Of a stretch of 64,000 nt of DNA, positions 25,222-34,626 are shown in pieces. The DNA is from AWTP1-13 sp963797005 (GTDB lineage: Bacteria; Pseudomonadota; Alphaproteobacteria; Rhizobiales; Hyphomicrobiaceae), in contig CAWCOF010000003.1 of the NCBI GenBank assembly GCA_963797005.1, positions 124,001 through 188,000 on the forward strand. The letters are read 5' to 3'. The position numbers and the translations under genes were made by a program. The first letter of the stretch is position 1, and every line of letters begins with the position of its first letter. The notes under the pieces are model-generated. The model was not told where the DNA came from, searched no databases, and was given only the letters and a program-made list of their open reading frames with translations.

Positions 25222-26440
25222 GTGACGCTCGACGACGTGGAGGCGGCGCGGCGCGTCATGACCGGCGCCATCGTCGAGACCGACTGCGACTGGAGCCGCA
25301 CCCTGTCGGAGATCCTGGGCTGCAAGGTCTGGCTCAAGTTCGAGAACCAGCAGTTCACCGCCTCCTTCAAGGAGCGCGGCGCCATAAACCGACTCACGGC
25401 GCTGTCGGAGGCGGAGAGGAAGCGCGGCGTGATCGCCATGTCCGCCGGCAACCATGCCCAGGGCGTCGCCTACCACGCGCGCCGGCTCGGCGTTCCCGCC
25501 ACCATCGTCATGCCGGTCAACACGCCCACCGTGAAGGTCGTCAACACGCGCCGCCATGGCGCCGATGTGATCCTCACCGGCGAGACAGTGGAAGAAGCGG
25601 CGGCCTTCGCGCTGAACCACGGGCGCGACAAGGGCTTCACCTTCATCCACCCCTATGACGATCCGCTGGTCATCGCCGGGCAGGGCACGATCGCGCTGGA
25701 GATGCTGGGCGCGGCGCCGGAGATCGACACCCTCGTCGTGCCGATCGGCGGCGGGGGGCTGATCAGCGGTATTGCTGTTGCCGCCAAGGCGCTGAAGCCC
25801 GGCATCCGCGTCATCGGCGTGCAGGCGGCGCTCTATCCCTCCATGTACAATACGATCAAGGGGACCAGCCTGCCCATGCGCGGCGATACGCTCGCTGAGG
25901 GCATCGCGGTGAAGGCGCCGGGACATATCACCGAGCCGATCGTGCGCCAGCTCGTCGACGACATCCTGCTGGTGTCGGAGCCCGAGATCGAGCACGCCGT
26001 CAGCCTGCTCATCAACATCGAGAAGACCGTGGTCGAGGGTGCAGGCGCGGTAGGGCTCGCCGCGCTCCTGCAGGACCCGGCCTGGTTCAAGGGACGCACC
26101 GTCGGCCTCGTGCTCTGCGGCGGCAACATCGACACGCGCCTGCTGGCCAGCGTGCTTGACGCGTGAGCTCGCCCGCGAGGGCCGCCTCAGTCAGCTCGCC
26201 ATCGATCTCGCCGACCGGCCGGGCCAGCTCGGCAAGGTCGCCGACCTGCTGGGCGAGGCCGGCGCCAACATCGTCGAGGTCTACCACCAGCGGGTGTTCT
26301 GCGACCTCCCCGCCAAGGGCGCCCTGCTCGAGGTGGTGATCGAGACGCGCGACCGCGCGCACCTGCAGGAAACCGTGGCGCGCCTGAAGGCCGCCGGCTT
26401 CGAGATCGAGGTACGCTCCAATCCGGGAGGAACGCGCTGA
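25222..26440 (+). CDS. ilvA: Threonine ammonia-lyase with C-terminal ACT domain (single-base frameshift at 26158)
   Basis: A PLP enzyme that deaminates threonine to 2-oxobutanoate. The PLP lysine lies in TASFKERGAINRL, SAGNHAQGVAYHARRLG is the substrate/PLP loop, and GGGGLISG the phosphate-binding loop. The catalytic part ends NIDTRLLASVL, and an extra G at 26158 then shifts the frame. Past it, TRELAREGRLSQLAIDLADR and the rest of an ACT domain continue to 26440, as in the short ACT-containing family. The start is uncertain; I use the GTG at 25222 (TLDDVEAARRVMTGAI), with no good ribosome site. The stop overlaps the next gene (TGATG). Confidence 0.82.
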
Positions 26441-28849
26441 TGGAAGGTGCGCGCATGGTCCCCGGCGACATCTCCACGCTCGACATGCTGCGCCAGCTCG
26501 AGCGCAAAGTGCTGTGGCTGTCGTCCTACATGATCCACCACGCCAACCACGAGGTGGATCGCGGCGACGGGCTGAAGGTCGGCGGCCACCAGGCCTCCTC
26601 GGCCTCGCTGGTGACGCTGATGACGGCGCTCTATTTCCACATCCTGCGCCCGGAGGACCGCGTGGCGGTCAAGCCGCACGCGAGCCCGGTCTTCCACGCC
26701 ATCCAGTACCTGCTGGGCAACCAGACGCTCGACAAGCTGCAGAACTTCCGCGGCTTCGGCGGCGCGCAGTCCTACCCTTCGCGCACCAAGGACGAGGACG
26801 ACGTCGACTTCTCCACCGGTTCGGTCGGCCTCGGCGTGGCGGCGACGGGTTTTGCCAGCCTCGTGCAGGAGTACGTGCACGCCAAGGGCTGGAGCAGCGA
26901 TTGGCCCAAGGGGCGCATGGTGGCGCTGATGGGCGATGCCGAGCTCGACGAGGGCAACGTGCACGAGGCGCTCCTCGAGTACTGGAAGCACGGGCTCACC
27001 AACTGCTGGTGGGTGATCGACTACAACCGCCAGAGCCTCGATAGCGTCGTCTCCGACCGCCTGTTCATGAAGATGGCGGCGCTGTTTGAGAACCTCGGCT
27101 GGAAGGTCATCCTCCTCAAGTACGGCAAGCTGCTGCAGCGGGCCTTCGCCGAGCCCGGCGGCGAGCGCCTCAAGCAGTGGATCGACGACTGCCCCAACAT
27201 GCTCTACTCGGCGCTGGTGTTCGAGGGCGCCAAGGGCTGGCGGCGCCAGCTCGAGGACGATCTCGCCATCCATCCCGACACCCTCGCCCTCATCCGCCGC
27301 CACGACGACGACGCGCTCGCCCGCCTGATGACCAATCTCGGCGGGCACGACATGGAGCTGATCCTCGAGACCTTCGCCGCCGCGCCGTCGGTCCAGCCGG
27401 TGTGCTTCATCGCCTACACGATCAAGGGGCTGGGCCTGCCGTTCCAGGGCCACAAGGACAACCACGCCGGCCTGATGACTTCGGCGCAGATGAACGAGCT
27501 GCAGGGCCCGCGAGGGCATCAACCAGGGCGAGGAGTGGGACAGGTTCGCCGGCCTCGACCTGCCCCACGACGTCATCGAGCGTTTCCTTGCGCAGGTGCC
27601 CTTCATCCGCAAGGGCCGTCGCCGTCTGCAGGCGGCGCCCGTGCCGGTCACGTTCCCGAAGATCGAAGTGAAGGGGGCGATGGCCACGCAGACGGGCTTC
27701 GGGCGCATCCTCGACGAGATCGCGCGCGCCGGCGGCCCGCTTGCCGAGCGCATCGTCACCACCTCGCCGGACGTCACCGTCTCGACCAACCTCGGCCCCT
27801 GGGTCAACCGCCGCGGTCTCTTCTCGATGGTGAGCCACGAGGACCTCTTCAAGGAGCGCGGGCTGATGTCGCCCCAGCGCTGGGGCATGAGCCCCAAGGG
27901 CCAGCATTTCGAGCTCGGCATCGCCGAGATGAACCTGTTCCTGATGCTGTCGGCAATGGGTCTGTCGCACTCGCTGTTCGGCGAGCGGCTGCTCCCCGTT
28001 GGCACGCTCTACGATCCCTTCGTCTGCCGCGGGCTCGATGCCCTCAACTACGCCTGCTACCAGGACTCGCGCTTCATCGTCGTGGGCACGCCGGCGGGCC
28101 TGACGCTCGCCCCGGAAGGCGGGGCGCACCAGTCGATCGGCACGCCGCTGATCGGCATGGCCCAGGACGGGCTCGCGTCCTTCGAGCCGGCCTATGTCGA
28201 CGAGCTTGCAGCCATCATGGAATGGGCCTTCGACTACATCCAGCGCGAAGGGGCGGAGGACAAGGAGAAGCGCTGGCATCGCGACGAGAAGGGGGGCTCG
28301 GTCTACCTGCGCCTGTCGACGCGGCCGCTCGATCAGCCGAGCCGGGCCATGACGGCGGACTTCGCCAAGGCAATCATCGACGGCGGCTATTGGCTGCGCC
28401 GGCCCGAGCCCGGCACGGAGTTGGCAATCGTCTACACCGGCGTCGTGGCGCCCGAGGCCATCGAGGCCGCCGGCCTGCTCGCCGAGGATCGCCGCGGCAT
28501 CGGCGTGCTGGCGGTTACCTCCGCCGACCGCCTTTCGGCCGGCTGGCATGCGGCGCAACGGGCGCGCGAGCAGGGTCAGCCGGATGCGCGCGCGCCGGTC
28601 GAGACCCTGCTATCCGAGCTGCCCCGCGACGCCGCCATCGTCACCGTCACCGACGCCTACCCGGAAGCGCTCTCCTGGATCGGTGGCGTCCGCGGCCACC
28701 GCATACGAGCGCTGGGCGTGGAGCACTTCGGCCAGTCCGGCTCGATCCCCGAGCTTTACGGCCACTACGGCCTCGACGTGAACGCCATCCTCGCCGCCGC
28801 CGAAGGCATCACCGGCCGCCCCGTGCGGTATCGGTTTTTGCAGAAGTGA
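26440..28849 (+). CDS. Transketolase / PDH E1-like thiamine diphosphate enzyme (single-base frameshift near 27508)
   Basis: A single-chain TPP enzyme of about 800 residues. The N-terminal TPP half includes ALMGDAELDEGNVHEALLEY and the Asn in VIDYNRQSLDS, the GDG-type cofactor site. An extra C in the CCC run at 27507-27509 breaks the frame after MNELQG. The second frame restores REGINQGEEWDRF and continues through the pyrimidine-binding domain (FELGIAEMNLFLML, with the conserved Glu) to a C-terminal domain ending at 28849. Homologues are annotated as transketolase or pyruvate dehydrogenase E1; substrates are unproven. The ATG overlaps the threonine ammonia-lyase stop, hinting that 2-oxo acids are its substrate. 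That is inference. Confidence 0.8.
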
Positions 28850-28899
28850 CGTAGTATGTCCTTGGCGCGCTTGTCGCGCTTGAAGCTCTGGAGCTGTTC

Positions 28900-29121
28900 A
28901 TGACACGCCAGTTCACGGCCATCATCGAGCGCGAGGACGCGGGTTACGTCGCGCTTTGTCCGGAGCTGGATATCGCCAGCCAGGGCGGCACCATCGAAGA
29001 GGCGCGCGCCAATCTTCAGGAAGCACTGGAGCTGTTCCTCGAAACGGCTCCGCCGGAAGAGGTGAAGCAGCGCTTGCGCGAGGAAGTCTACGTAACGCGA
29101 GTCGAGGTCGCGGTTGGGTAA
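28900..29121 (+). CDS. hicB: HicB-like antitoxin
   Basis: A 73-residue protein with the partial RNase H fold of HicB: FTAIIEREDAGYVALCPELD, IASQGGTIEEARANLQEAL, then a short helical tail. Unlike many HicB proteins it has no visible helix-turn-helix or ribbon-helix-helix extension, so autoregulation is doubtful. It precedes and overlaps a HicA gene by eight bases. Neutralising HicA is its inferred role. Confidence 0.85.
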   Translation: MTRQFTAIIEREDAGYVALCPELDIASQGGTIEEARANLQEALELFLETAPPEEVKQRLREEVYVTRVEVAVG

Positions 29122-29335
29122 GTTGCGGGTGCTGTCGGGTCGGGGCGCCTGCGTCATACTTGAAAGGCACGGCTTCGTAGAGGTGCGGCGTCGCGGCAGT
29201 CACATAGTCATGCAGAAGGTGCTGGACGCGGGGACCACTACTGTGCCCGTGCCCGATCACGACGAGCTCCGAAGGGGAACCCTGCAGGCGATCATTCGTC
29301 AAAGCCAGGTACCGCGGAGCGAATTCGAGGTGTAG
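29114..29335 (+). CDS. hicA: HicA-like toxin (mRNA interferase)
   Basis: A 73-residue dsRNA-binding-fold protein. The family pattern is clear: an N-terminal strand/helix LRVLSGRGACVILERHGF, then VRRRGSHIVMQK carrying the catalytic-type His, then VPVPDHDELRRGTLQAIIRQ. Family members cleave mRNA when free of HicB. The probable start is a TTG at 29114, inside the hicB stop region. Order here is antitoxin first; the usual order is toxin first, though both occur. Confidence 0.85.
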   Translation: MGKLRVLSGRGACVILERHGFVEVRRRGSHIVMQKVLDAGTTTVPVPDHDELRRGTLQAIIRQSQVPRSEFEV

Positions 29336-29536
29336 CGCTGCGCCAAGGGGCAGGGCGGCGGTTCGACCAGTTCCCGGCGGCCTCACGTTATTCCATGACA
29401 GGTTCGTGGCAGCTTCTCCCTTTCTTTCCGCGCAATCAGGGCCCCGCCAGCCGCTTTTGATTGCCGTGCGGGCGGGGTTTCGTTTAACGTGCGACGGCAT
29501 TTTTCCGCCCGCAGTTCCCCCAGCAGGAAGTCCCCC

Positions 29537-30175
29537 ATGATTGATCTTTACACATGGTCGACGCCCAACGGCCGCAAAGTCTCCATCATGCTCGAGGAGT
29601 GCGGGCTCGAATACGAGGCCCACGCGATCGACATCTCCAAGGACGAGCAATTTCAGCCCGATTTCCTGAAGATCAGCCCGAACAACCGCATCCCGGCGAT
29701 CGTCGACCGCGACAACGGCCGCTCGCTGTTCGAGTCCGGCGCGATCCTGATGTACCTCGCCGACAAGACCGGCATGTTCTGGCCGCAGGACGACCTCGAC
29801 GGCTACTGGCTCACGGTGCAGTGGCTGATGTGGCAGATGGGCGGCGTGGGGCCGATGATCGGCCAGGTGCACCATTTCCTGCGCAACGCCAAGGGCAAGG
29901 CACCCTACGCGGAGGAGCGCTACCTCAAGGAGGCAAACCGCCTCTACGGCGTGCTCGACAAGCGGCTCTCGGAGGCCGAGTACATGGCCGGCAGCGAGTA
30001 TTCCATCGCCGACATGGCCACGTGGCCCTGGATCTCCCGCTTCGAGTGGCACCAGGTCGACATCACCAAGTATCCCAACGTGCTGCGCTGGTACAAGGCG
30101 ATCGCTGTGCGGCCGGCTGTCATCAAAGGCTACCACGTACCCGTCAAGCAACCCGGCATCCCCATGCCGGCGTGA
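29537..30175 (+). CDS. Glutathione S-transferase (YghU/YfcG, nu-class-like)
   Basis: A 212-residue cytosolic GST. The thioredoxin-like N-terminal domain (MIDLYTWSTPNGRKVSIMLE) carries the TxNGxK signature of the disulfide-bond oxidoreductase GSTs YfcG and YghU, followed by NNRIPAIVDRD with the cis-Pro and FESGAILMYLADKTG. The helical C-terminal domain includes YSIADMATWPW. The ATG at 29537 has AGGAAG six bases upstream. It is followed 34 bases later by a dihydrodipicolinate synthase-family gene. Confidence 0.9.
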   Translation: MIDLYTWSTPNGRKVSIMLEECGLEYEAHAIDISKDEQFQPDFLKISPNNRIPAIVDRDNGRSLFESGAILMYLADKTGMFWPQDDLDGYWLTVQWLMWQMGGVGPMIGQVHHFLRNAKGKAPYAEERYLKEANRLYGVLDKRLSEAEYMAGSEYSIADMATWPWISRFEWHQVDITKYPNVLRWYKAIAVRPAVIKGYHVPVKQPGIPMPA

Positions 30176-30209
30176 GCGCCAACCCGAACTCCAGTGCGAG
30201 GGCTGAACA

Positions 30210-31142
30210 TTGAACACGAAGAAGCAAGCCAGGTTCTCCGGCGTGATCACCCCGGTGCTGACGCCCTACGGCGAGGACGGCAATCCCGACGCCGACCGCT
30301 TCGTGGAGCACTGCCACTGGCTGCTCGATGAGGGCTGCACGGGGCTGGCGCCGTTCGGCACCACCAGCGAGGGCAACTCGCTGGGCCTCGACGAGCGCAT
30401 GGAGCTGCTGGAGGAGCTGGTCGACGACGGCATCGATCCGGCCAAGCTGATGCCCGGCACCGGCACCTGCGCGCTGGCCGATGCGGTCATGCTGACCAAG
30501 CACGCGGTCGATCTGGGCTGCGGCGGCGTGCTGATGCTGCCGCCCTTCTATTACAAGGCGCCGAGCGAGGAGGGCCTGTTCCGCTTCTTCGCCGAGGTTA
30601 TCGAGGGCGTCGACGACGACCGCCTCAAAGTCTACCTCTACCATATCCCGCCCGTGGCCCAGGTCGGCTTCTCCCTGCCCCTGATCGGCCGGCTGATCGA
30701 GGCGTTCCCCGAGACCGTCGTGGGCCTCAAGGACTCCTCCGGCGACTGGAGCAACACGGCGGCGATCCTCAAGGCATACCCCGGCTTCGAGGTGTTCCCG
30801 GGCTCGGAGGTGTTCCTGCTCGACGGGCTGAGAGCCGGTGGCGCTGGCTGCATCTCCGCCACCTGCAACGTCAGCGCCGCGGCGATCCGCAACGTCTACG
30901 ACCACTGGCAGGGGCCGGACGCCGACAAGCTGCAGGCCGGCATCACCGAGATCCGCAAGGCCATCCAGGCGTTCCCGATGATCCCGGCGCTGAAAGCCCT
31001 GATCGCCCACTACCGGCAGGATCCGGGCTGGGCCAGGATGCGCCCGCCCTTTACCGAGCTCCCCGCAGCGGAAGCCGAGAAGGTCGTGCGCACGCTGGCC
31101 GACGCGCACGGCTTCCGGCTCGACTTTGCCAAGGCGGCGTAG
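30210..31142 (+). CDS. Dihydrodipicolinate synthase family protein (DHDPS/NAL aldolase)
   Basis: A 310-residue TIM-barrel class I aldolase. FGTTSEGNSLGLDERMELL has the pyruvate-binding TT(S)EG motif, YLYHIPPVAQVGF the catalytic Tyr, and VVGLKDSSGDWSN the Schiff-base Lys. The sequence is unlike biosynthetic DapA in its flanks and resembles the catabolic group used for sugar acids or hydroxyproline products; the substrate is unknown. The start appears to be a TTG at 30210 with GAGG eight bases upstream. It probably shares an operon with the upstream GST gene. Confidence 0.87.
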   Translation: MNTKKQARFSGVITPVLTPYGEDGNPDADRFVEHCHWLLDEGCTGLAPFGTTSEGNSLGLDERMELLEELVDDGIDPAKLMPGTGTCALADAVMLTKHAVDLGCGGVLMLPPFYYKAPSEEGLFRFFAEVIEGVDDDRLKVYLYHIPPVAQVGFSLPLIGRLIEAFPETVVGLKDSSGDWSNTAAILKAYPGFEVFPGSEVFLLDGLRAGGAGCISATCNVSAAAIRNVYDHWQGPDADKLQAGITEIRKAIQAFPMIPALKALIAHYRQDPGWARMRPPFTELPAAEAEKVVRTLADAHGFRLDFAKAA

Positions 31143-31175
31143 GCTCAGCGCCGGCTCGCGGCGGACTGGCCCACC

Positions 31176-31667
31176 TCACGCGCCCTGCTTCTGCGGGTGG
31201 TCCTTCGCGCGAACGCTGATCTGCCCGTTGTTCTCGATCACGGCGAACAGAACGTCCGTGATGGCGGCGCATCCGGCCATCCTGAGCGCAGCCTCCAGCT
31301 CGTGGTGGGTAATCTGCTCCCGCCGCATCACGGCGGCGTTGACCTCGCCATTGTGGATCAGGACCTGCGGCGTGCCTTCGATCAGCCCCTCGATCCGCTT
31401 GCTCTTGTAGGTGGCGTAGCCGAGCGTCCAATTGAGAGCGATCAGCGTCACGACGGAGATCATGCCGCCGACGACGGAGTTGTCGCCTCCGTTCATGGAG
31501 TTCTGCACGGCATTGGACAGCACCAGCAGCAGCACGAGGTCGAAGGGGGCGAGCTGGCCGACCTGCCGCTTGCCGCTGATGCGCAGGATCACGATCAGGA
31601 AGACGTAGACGAGCAGCGCGCGCGTGATGAATTCCCACCACGGGATCGACATGGTCCACATGAGCAT
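31176..31667 (-). CDS. DUF421 (YetF-like) membrane protein
   Basis: A 163-residue protein with three N-terminal membrane segments and a cytoplasmic DUF421 domain. The linker ILRISGKRQVGQLAPFDLVLLLVLSNAVQ (positions about 28-56) is the strongest family signature. The C-terminal domain has PQVLIHNGEVNAAVMRREQI and a VIENNGQISV strand. Function is unknown; Bacillus YetF-type proteins are envelope-associated. I place the start at the ATG at 31667; the much longer open frame upstream is a shadow of the neighbouring hydrolase gene. Confidence 0.85.
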   Translation of the reverse strand: MLMWTMSIPWWEFITRALLVYVFLIVILRISGKRQVGQLAPFDLVLLLVLSNAVQNSMNGGDNSVVGGMISVVTLIALNWTLGYATYKSKRIEGLIEGTPQVLIHNGEVNAAVMRREQITHHELEAALRMAGCAAITDVLFAVIENNGQISVRAKDHPQKQGA

Positions 31668-31774
31668 CTCCACCCAAAGCCGGTCGCCGGGTCGCGCCCG
31701 GTCGGCGCAATTGATAGCCCATGTCGGGCGGCGGCGCCCGCAGGGCTTGCAACCCCAAGGTGCGGTCGAGCCTG

Positions 31775-32749
31775 TCAGCGCGCGTGCGAGGTGCGCACCC
31801 GACCTGGCTCGGACACATGCGCAAGGGTGCGTTCGAGCGCGCGTCCCCAGAGACGCGAGCCCGCCCGGTCGGAGACGAGATCGTGCCCCTCCGCGCCATA
31901 GGCGGGCACCACGCGCAGCTCGGCACGGCCGCCGTTGACATTCCAGGCGGAGGCCATGGACGAGGCGAGCTCCGGGCTGAAATAGCTGTCGTTGTCGGCA
32001 TAGATCCACAGCGTAGGCACGCGTGCGGTGCGCGCGTAGGCGCCGACTGCCTCGATCAGACGATCCCGGCCGCAGACGGCGTTGGGCTCGCCGTAGGCGT
32101 GACCGCCGCGTCCGCCGGCGAAATTGACGATGAGCTCGACGCCTGCCGGGTTGCGTGAGGCGAGGGCCAGCGAAGCCCAGCCGCCCGTCGATACACCGGC
32201 GACGATCACCCGCGACGGGTCGATGAAGGGCTGATCGGCCATGTAGCGCAGCACCGCCTCGATGTCGTCCGCGGCCGCGAGGCCAGCCGCGTAGTGGTCG
32301 GGGTTGGCGCAGGTGTCGTGCCCCTCGACCAGGTCGCCGCCGGTCGCTCCATGGCCGCGGCGCTGCGGCAGCACGACGACATAGCCGCGATCGACGAACC
32401 ACCTCGATAACCAATAGAAGACCGGCATCGACACGGCCTCACGCGTGCTATCGTCGCTGCCGTGGTTCATGATCACGAGCGGACGGCGCGTTCGGGTCGA
32501 GGCCCGCAGGATGCCGCTGCGTTCGGCGGGACGGAACATGGTTGCGCGCAGCGGAACCTTCGGGTCGCCGCCGGGCACGATCCACAGCTGCTCGCGCAGG
32601 CGCGGCCCCTCGGGACCGAAAGGTCCATAGATGGCGTGCGCGCCGATGCCGCGCCCGATGTGCCAGACCGGTATGAACGCCAGGCACAGCGCAGCAAGCA
32701 GCAGCACTCGCTTGTACCAGCTCCGCTCCCCCGAGGTGAGCCTGCTCAT
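31775..32749 (-). CDS. Alpha/beta hydrolase with N-terminal membrane anchor
   Basis: A 324-residue protein with one N-terminal hydrophobic segment (VLLLAALCLAFIPVWHIG) that probably anchors or exports it. The fold shows a strand ending PLVIMNHGSDD, the nucleophile elbow GVSTGGWASLAL with its Ser, and late acidic and His residues in YADNDSYFS and AEGHDL. This resembles dienelactone hydrolase or PET-hydrolase-like esterases; the substrate is unknown. The ATG at 32749 is preceded by GGGG. The longer frame to 32905 has no ribosome site. Confidence 0.82.
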   Translation of the reverse strand: MSRLTSGERSWYKRVLLLAALCLAFIPVWHIGRGIGAHAIYGPFGPEGPRLREQLWIVPGGDPKVPLRATMFRPAERSGILRASTRTRRPLVIMNHGSDDSTREAVSMPVFYWLSRWFVDRGYVVVLPQRRGHGATGGDLVEGHDTCANPDHYAAGLAAADDIEAVLRYMADQPFIDPSRVIVAGVSTGGWASLALASRNPAGVELIVNFAGGRGGHAYGEPNAVCGRDRLIEAVGAYARTARVPTLWIYADNDSYFSPELASSMASAWNVNGGRAELRVVPAYGAEGHDLVSDRAGSRLWGRALERTLAHVSEPGRVRTSHAR

Positions 32750-32973
32750 TTCCCCAACCCCCTGTTGACCCGCGGTTTTTCTTACCCCGCCTTCTTGCAT
32801 CTCAGGCGCGCCCCGCGCGGCGCGCATTTGCCGACACTTTGGCAGCGCAACGCCGGTTTGGCGACTGCGACATTGAACCAATCCACCGCGGCAGACGAGT
32901 TCCATTGGGAACTGGTGAACCGGCTCGACGTTGAGGGCAGATAGCGACGACGTCCAACTAGAGGAGTGAACAT

Positions 32974-33315
32974 ATGCTGAAATCCTTCACAGCCGGAAGC
33001 GCAGCCGTTGCGGTTGGCCTGTTCATGGGCGGCCTTGCCTACGCGCAGACGAAAACCCCGGCGCCGATGAAGATGACGCAGGCCGAGTGCCAGGCGCTCT
33101 GGAACCGGCTCGATGCCAGCAAGTCCGGCAGCGTCAGCGAAGCTCAAGCCAAGTCCTACGTGACGAGCTTCAAGGGCATCGACGCCAACAACGACGGCAA
33201 GCTGTCGCAGACCGAGTTCCAGGCCGGCTGCAGCAAGGGCGAGGTGCACGGCTCCGCAACCACGGGCTCGGGCAGCGGCACCAACGGCTCGAGCACCCTG
33301 CCGAAGACGAAGTAA
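32974..33315 (+). CDS. Small secreted EF-hand protein
   Basis: A 113-residue exported protein. Signal peptide: MLKSFTAGSAAVAVGLFMGG then LAYAQ. One good EF-hand loop, DANNDGKLSQTEF, lies around residues 69-81. A degenerate one, DASKSGSVSEAQ, lies before it. The tail is Gly/Ser/Thr-rich and low-complexity. Calcium binding is expected for the second loop; the role is unknown. The start has GAGGAG seven bases upstream. It is convergent with a hydrolase gene, with hairpins between the two. Confidence 0.82.
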   Translation: MLKSFTAGSAAVAVGLFMGGLAYAQTKTPAPMKMTQAECQALWNRLDASKSGSVSEAQAKSYVTSFKGIDANNDGKLSQTEFQAGCSKGEVHGSATTGSGSGTNGSSTLPKTK

Positions 33316-33327
33316 GCCGGTAGTAGC

Positions 33328-33379
33328 CCTGATCGACAGTCTTGATCAGGCAGGACCCGGTCGTTCCTCGGCCGGGTCC
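33328..33379. terminator. Two tandem hairpins between convergent genes
   Basis: CCTGATC (33328-33334) pairs with GATCAGG (33344-33350), and GGACCCGG (33353-33360) pairs with CCGGGTCC (33372-33379). They fill the short gap between the EF-hand gene and the convergent hydrolase gene. A bidirectional terminator is likely, though neither stem is followed by a long T-run. Confidence 0.5.
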
Positions 33380-33390
33380 ATCCGCTCGTG

Positions 33391-34215
33391 CTACTGCCCA
33401 TTGCCCTTCGCGTTCGCCTTGATGAAATGCGAGATGGTTTCGACCGCCTTCCTCTCGATGCCGAGGAACCCGTGCTGGGACTTGGCCTGGCAAGGCGCTG
33501 ACTGAGGCGGGGAGCCGCCGTCGAGCAGCACTGCCTCCACCTTTGGGCTTTTCGTCAAGCGCGCCTTGAGCTTGGAGGCACCGGAGGCCGGCGTGATGTC
33601 GCACCCGTCCTTGCGATGCGAGACGATCAGCGTCGGCAGCGTGATCCGCGGCAGCGCCATGCTGGCCACGCCATTGTGGTGGCTTCGCGCGATCTTCCAG
33701 TTCGGCTTCGCGCCTGTGATGGTCGAGGTAAGCACCAATCCATCCACGTTGTGCGCGCCGATCGCGCCGCCAGCCGCGGAGAACGTTCCCATGCTGGTGC
33801 CGACCAGCCAAACCGGCACTGGCGCCTGCTGCTTCAGATAGGCGGCGATTGCGCCGATGTCGTCCGCGTGCGACCGGGTCATGCGGAAGATGGCGTTCAT
33901 GCCGTCCTGCCGGTCGGACGGGGCGTCGGCCACGGCCACCATCAGGCCGTGATCGGCGAAAAGGCTCCGGGTCCGCACCAGGAAGTTGCCCTTGCCCCAT
34001 CGCATGCTGGACGCGCTGCGCAAGCCGAGCGCGCCGTGACCTCCCGCGAATAAGATCACGGACGCAACGGGTTTCTCGGGGCGGATCAGAATGAAGGCCT
34101 GCTTGGCACCGCGCGGCGTCCGGATGGAGACCAGCGTGGCGTTGTGTGGCTCCGCGACAGCGCCCGCCGTGAGGCACACCACGAGACAGAGCGCCGATAA
34201 AGCCTTCGTGATCAT
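33391..34215 (-). CDS. Secreted alpha/beta hydrolase
   Basis: A 274-residue protein with a signal peptide (MITKALSALCLVVCLTAGAV, then AE). The hydrolase core shows VASVILFAGGHGALGL and the nucleophile motif WLVGTSMGTFSAAGG with Ser in GTSMG, and a late His in SQHGFLGIE. Two Cys residues (GCDITP, SAPCQAKSQH) could form a periplasmic disulfide. The substrate is not evident. It diverges from the DUF427 gene at 34.3 kb. Confidence 0.8.
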   Translation of the reverse strand: MITKALSALCLVVCLTAGAVAEPHNATLVSIRTPRGAKQAFILIRPEKPVASVILFAGGHGALGLRSASSMRWGKGNFLVRTRSLFADHGLMVAVADAPSDRQDGMNAIFRMTRSHADDIGAIAAYLKQQAPVPVWLVGTSMGTFSAAGGAIGAHNVDGLVLTSTITGAKPNWKIARSHHNGVASMALPRITLPTLIVSHRKDGCDITPASGASKLKARLTKSPKVEAVLLDGGSPPQSAPCQAKSQHGFLGIERKAVETISHFIKANAKGNGQ

Positions 34216-34316
34216 CCTATCTCCTCATGGATACTGGTCATGCGCCGTACCGGCTTGTCATTTGTAGCGTACCGTCATACGCCGGGGCTAGACGCTGGCA
34301 AGAATGGCGAGAGCAC

Positions 34317-34598
34317 ATGAAGGCCGTATGGCGCGGGCAGGTGATCGCCGAGAGCGACGGCATCCTGGAAGTAGGCGGCTACACCTACTTCCCGAGGGCG
34401 GCCGTGCGCATGGATCTTCTCCATGCGGCCCCCAAGACCGAGCGCGACCTGGCGTGCCCGCACGGGGTGCAGTTCTACGACGTCGCGAGCGGGGCGGCGC
34501 GTAGCGAGCGCGCGGCGTGGTCCTACGAGGCACCGCAGGCCTCGAGGCAGCAGGTGGATCATTGGATTGGTTTCTGGCGCGACGTTGCCATCGCGTGA
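34317..34598 (+). CDS. DUF427 domain protein
   Basis: A 93-residue DUF427 protein. Family marks are MKAVWRGQVIAESD, VGGYTYFPRAAVRMDLL and FYDVASGAARSERAAWSYEAP. The family folds as a small beta barrel of unknown function. The start is the ATG at 34317, where GGCGAGA precedes; the frame is open from 34227, but those 30 residues are not family-like. Confidence 0.82.
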   Translation: MKAVWRGQVIAESDGILEVGGYTYFPRAAVRMDLLHAAPKTERDLACPHGVQFYDVASGAARSERAAWSYEAPQASRQQVDHWIGFWRDVAIA

Positions 34599-34626
34599 GC
34601 GCATCGCCTGAGAGCCACCACCTCCC

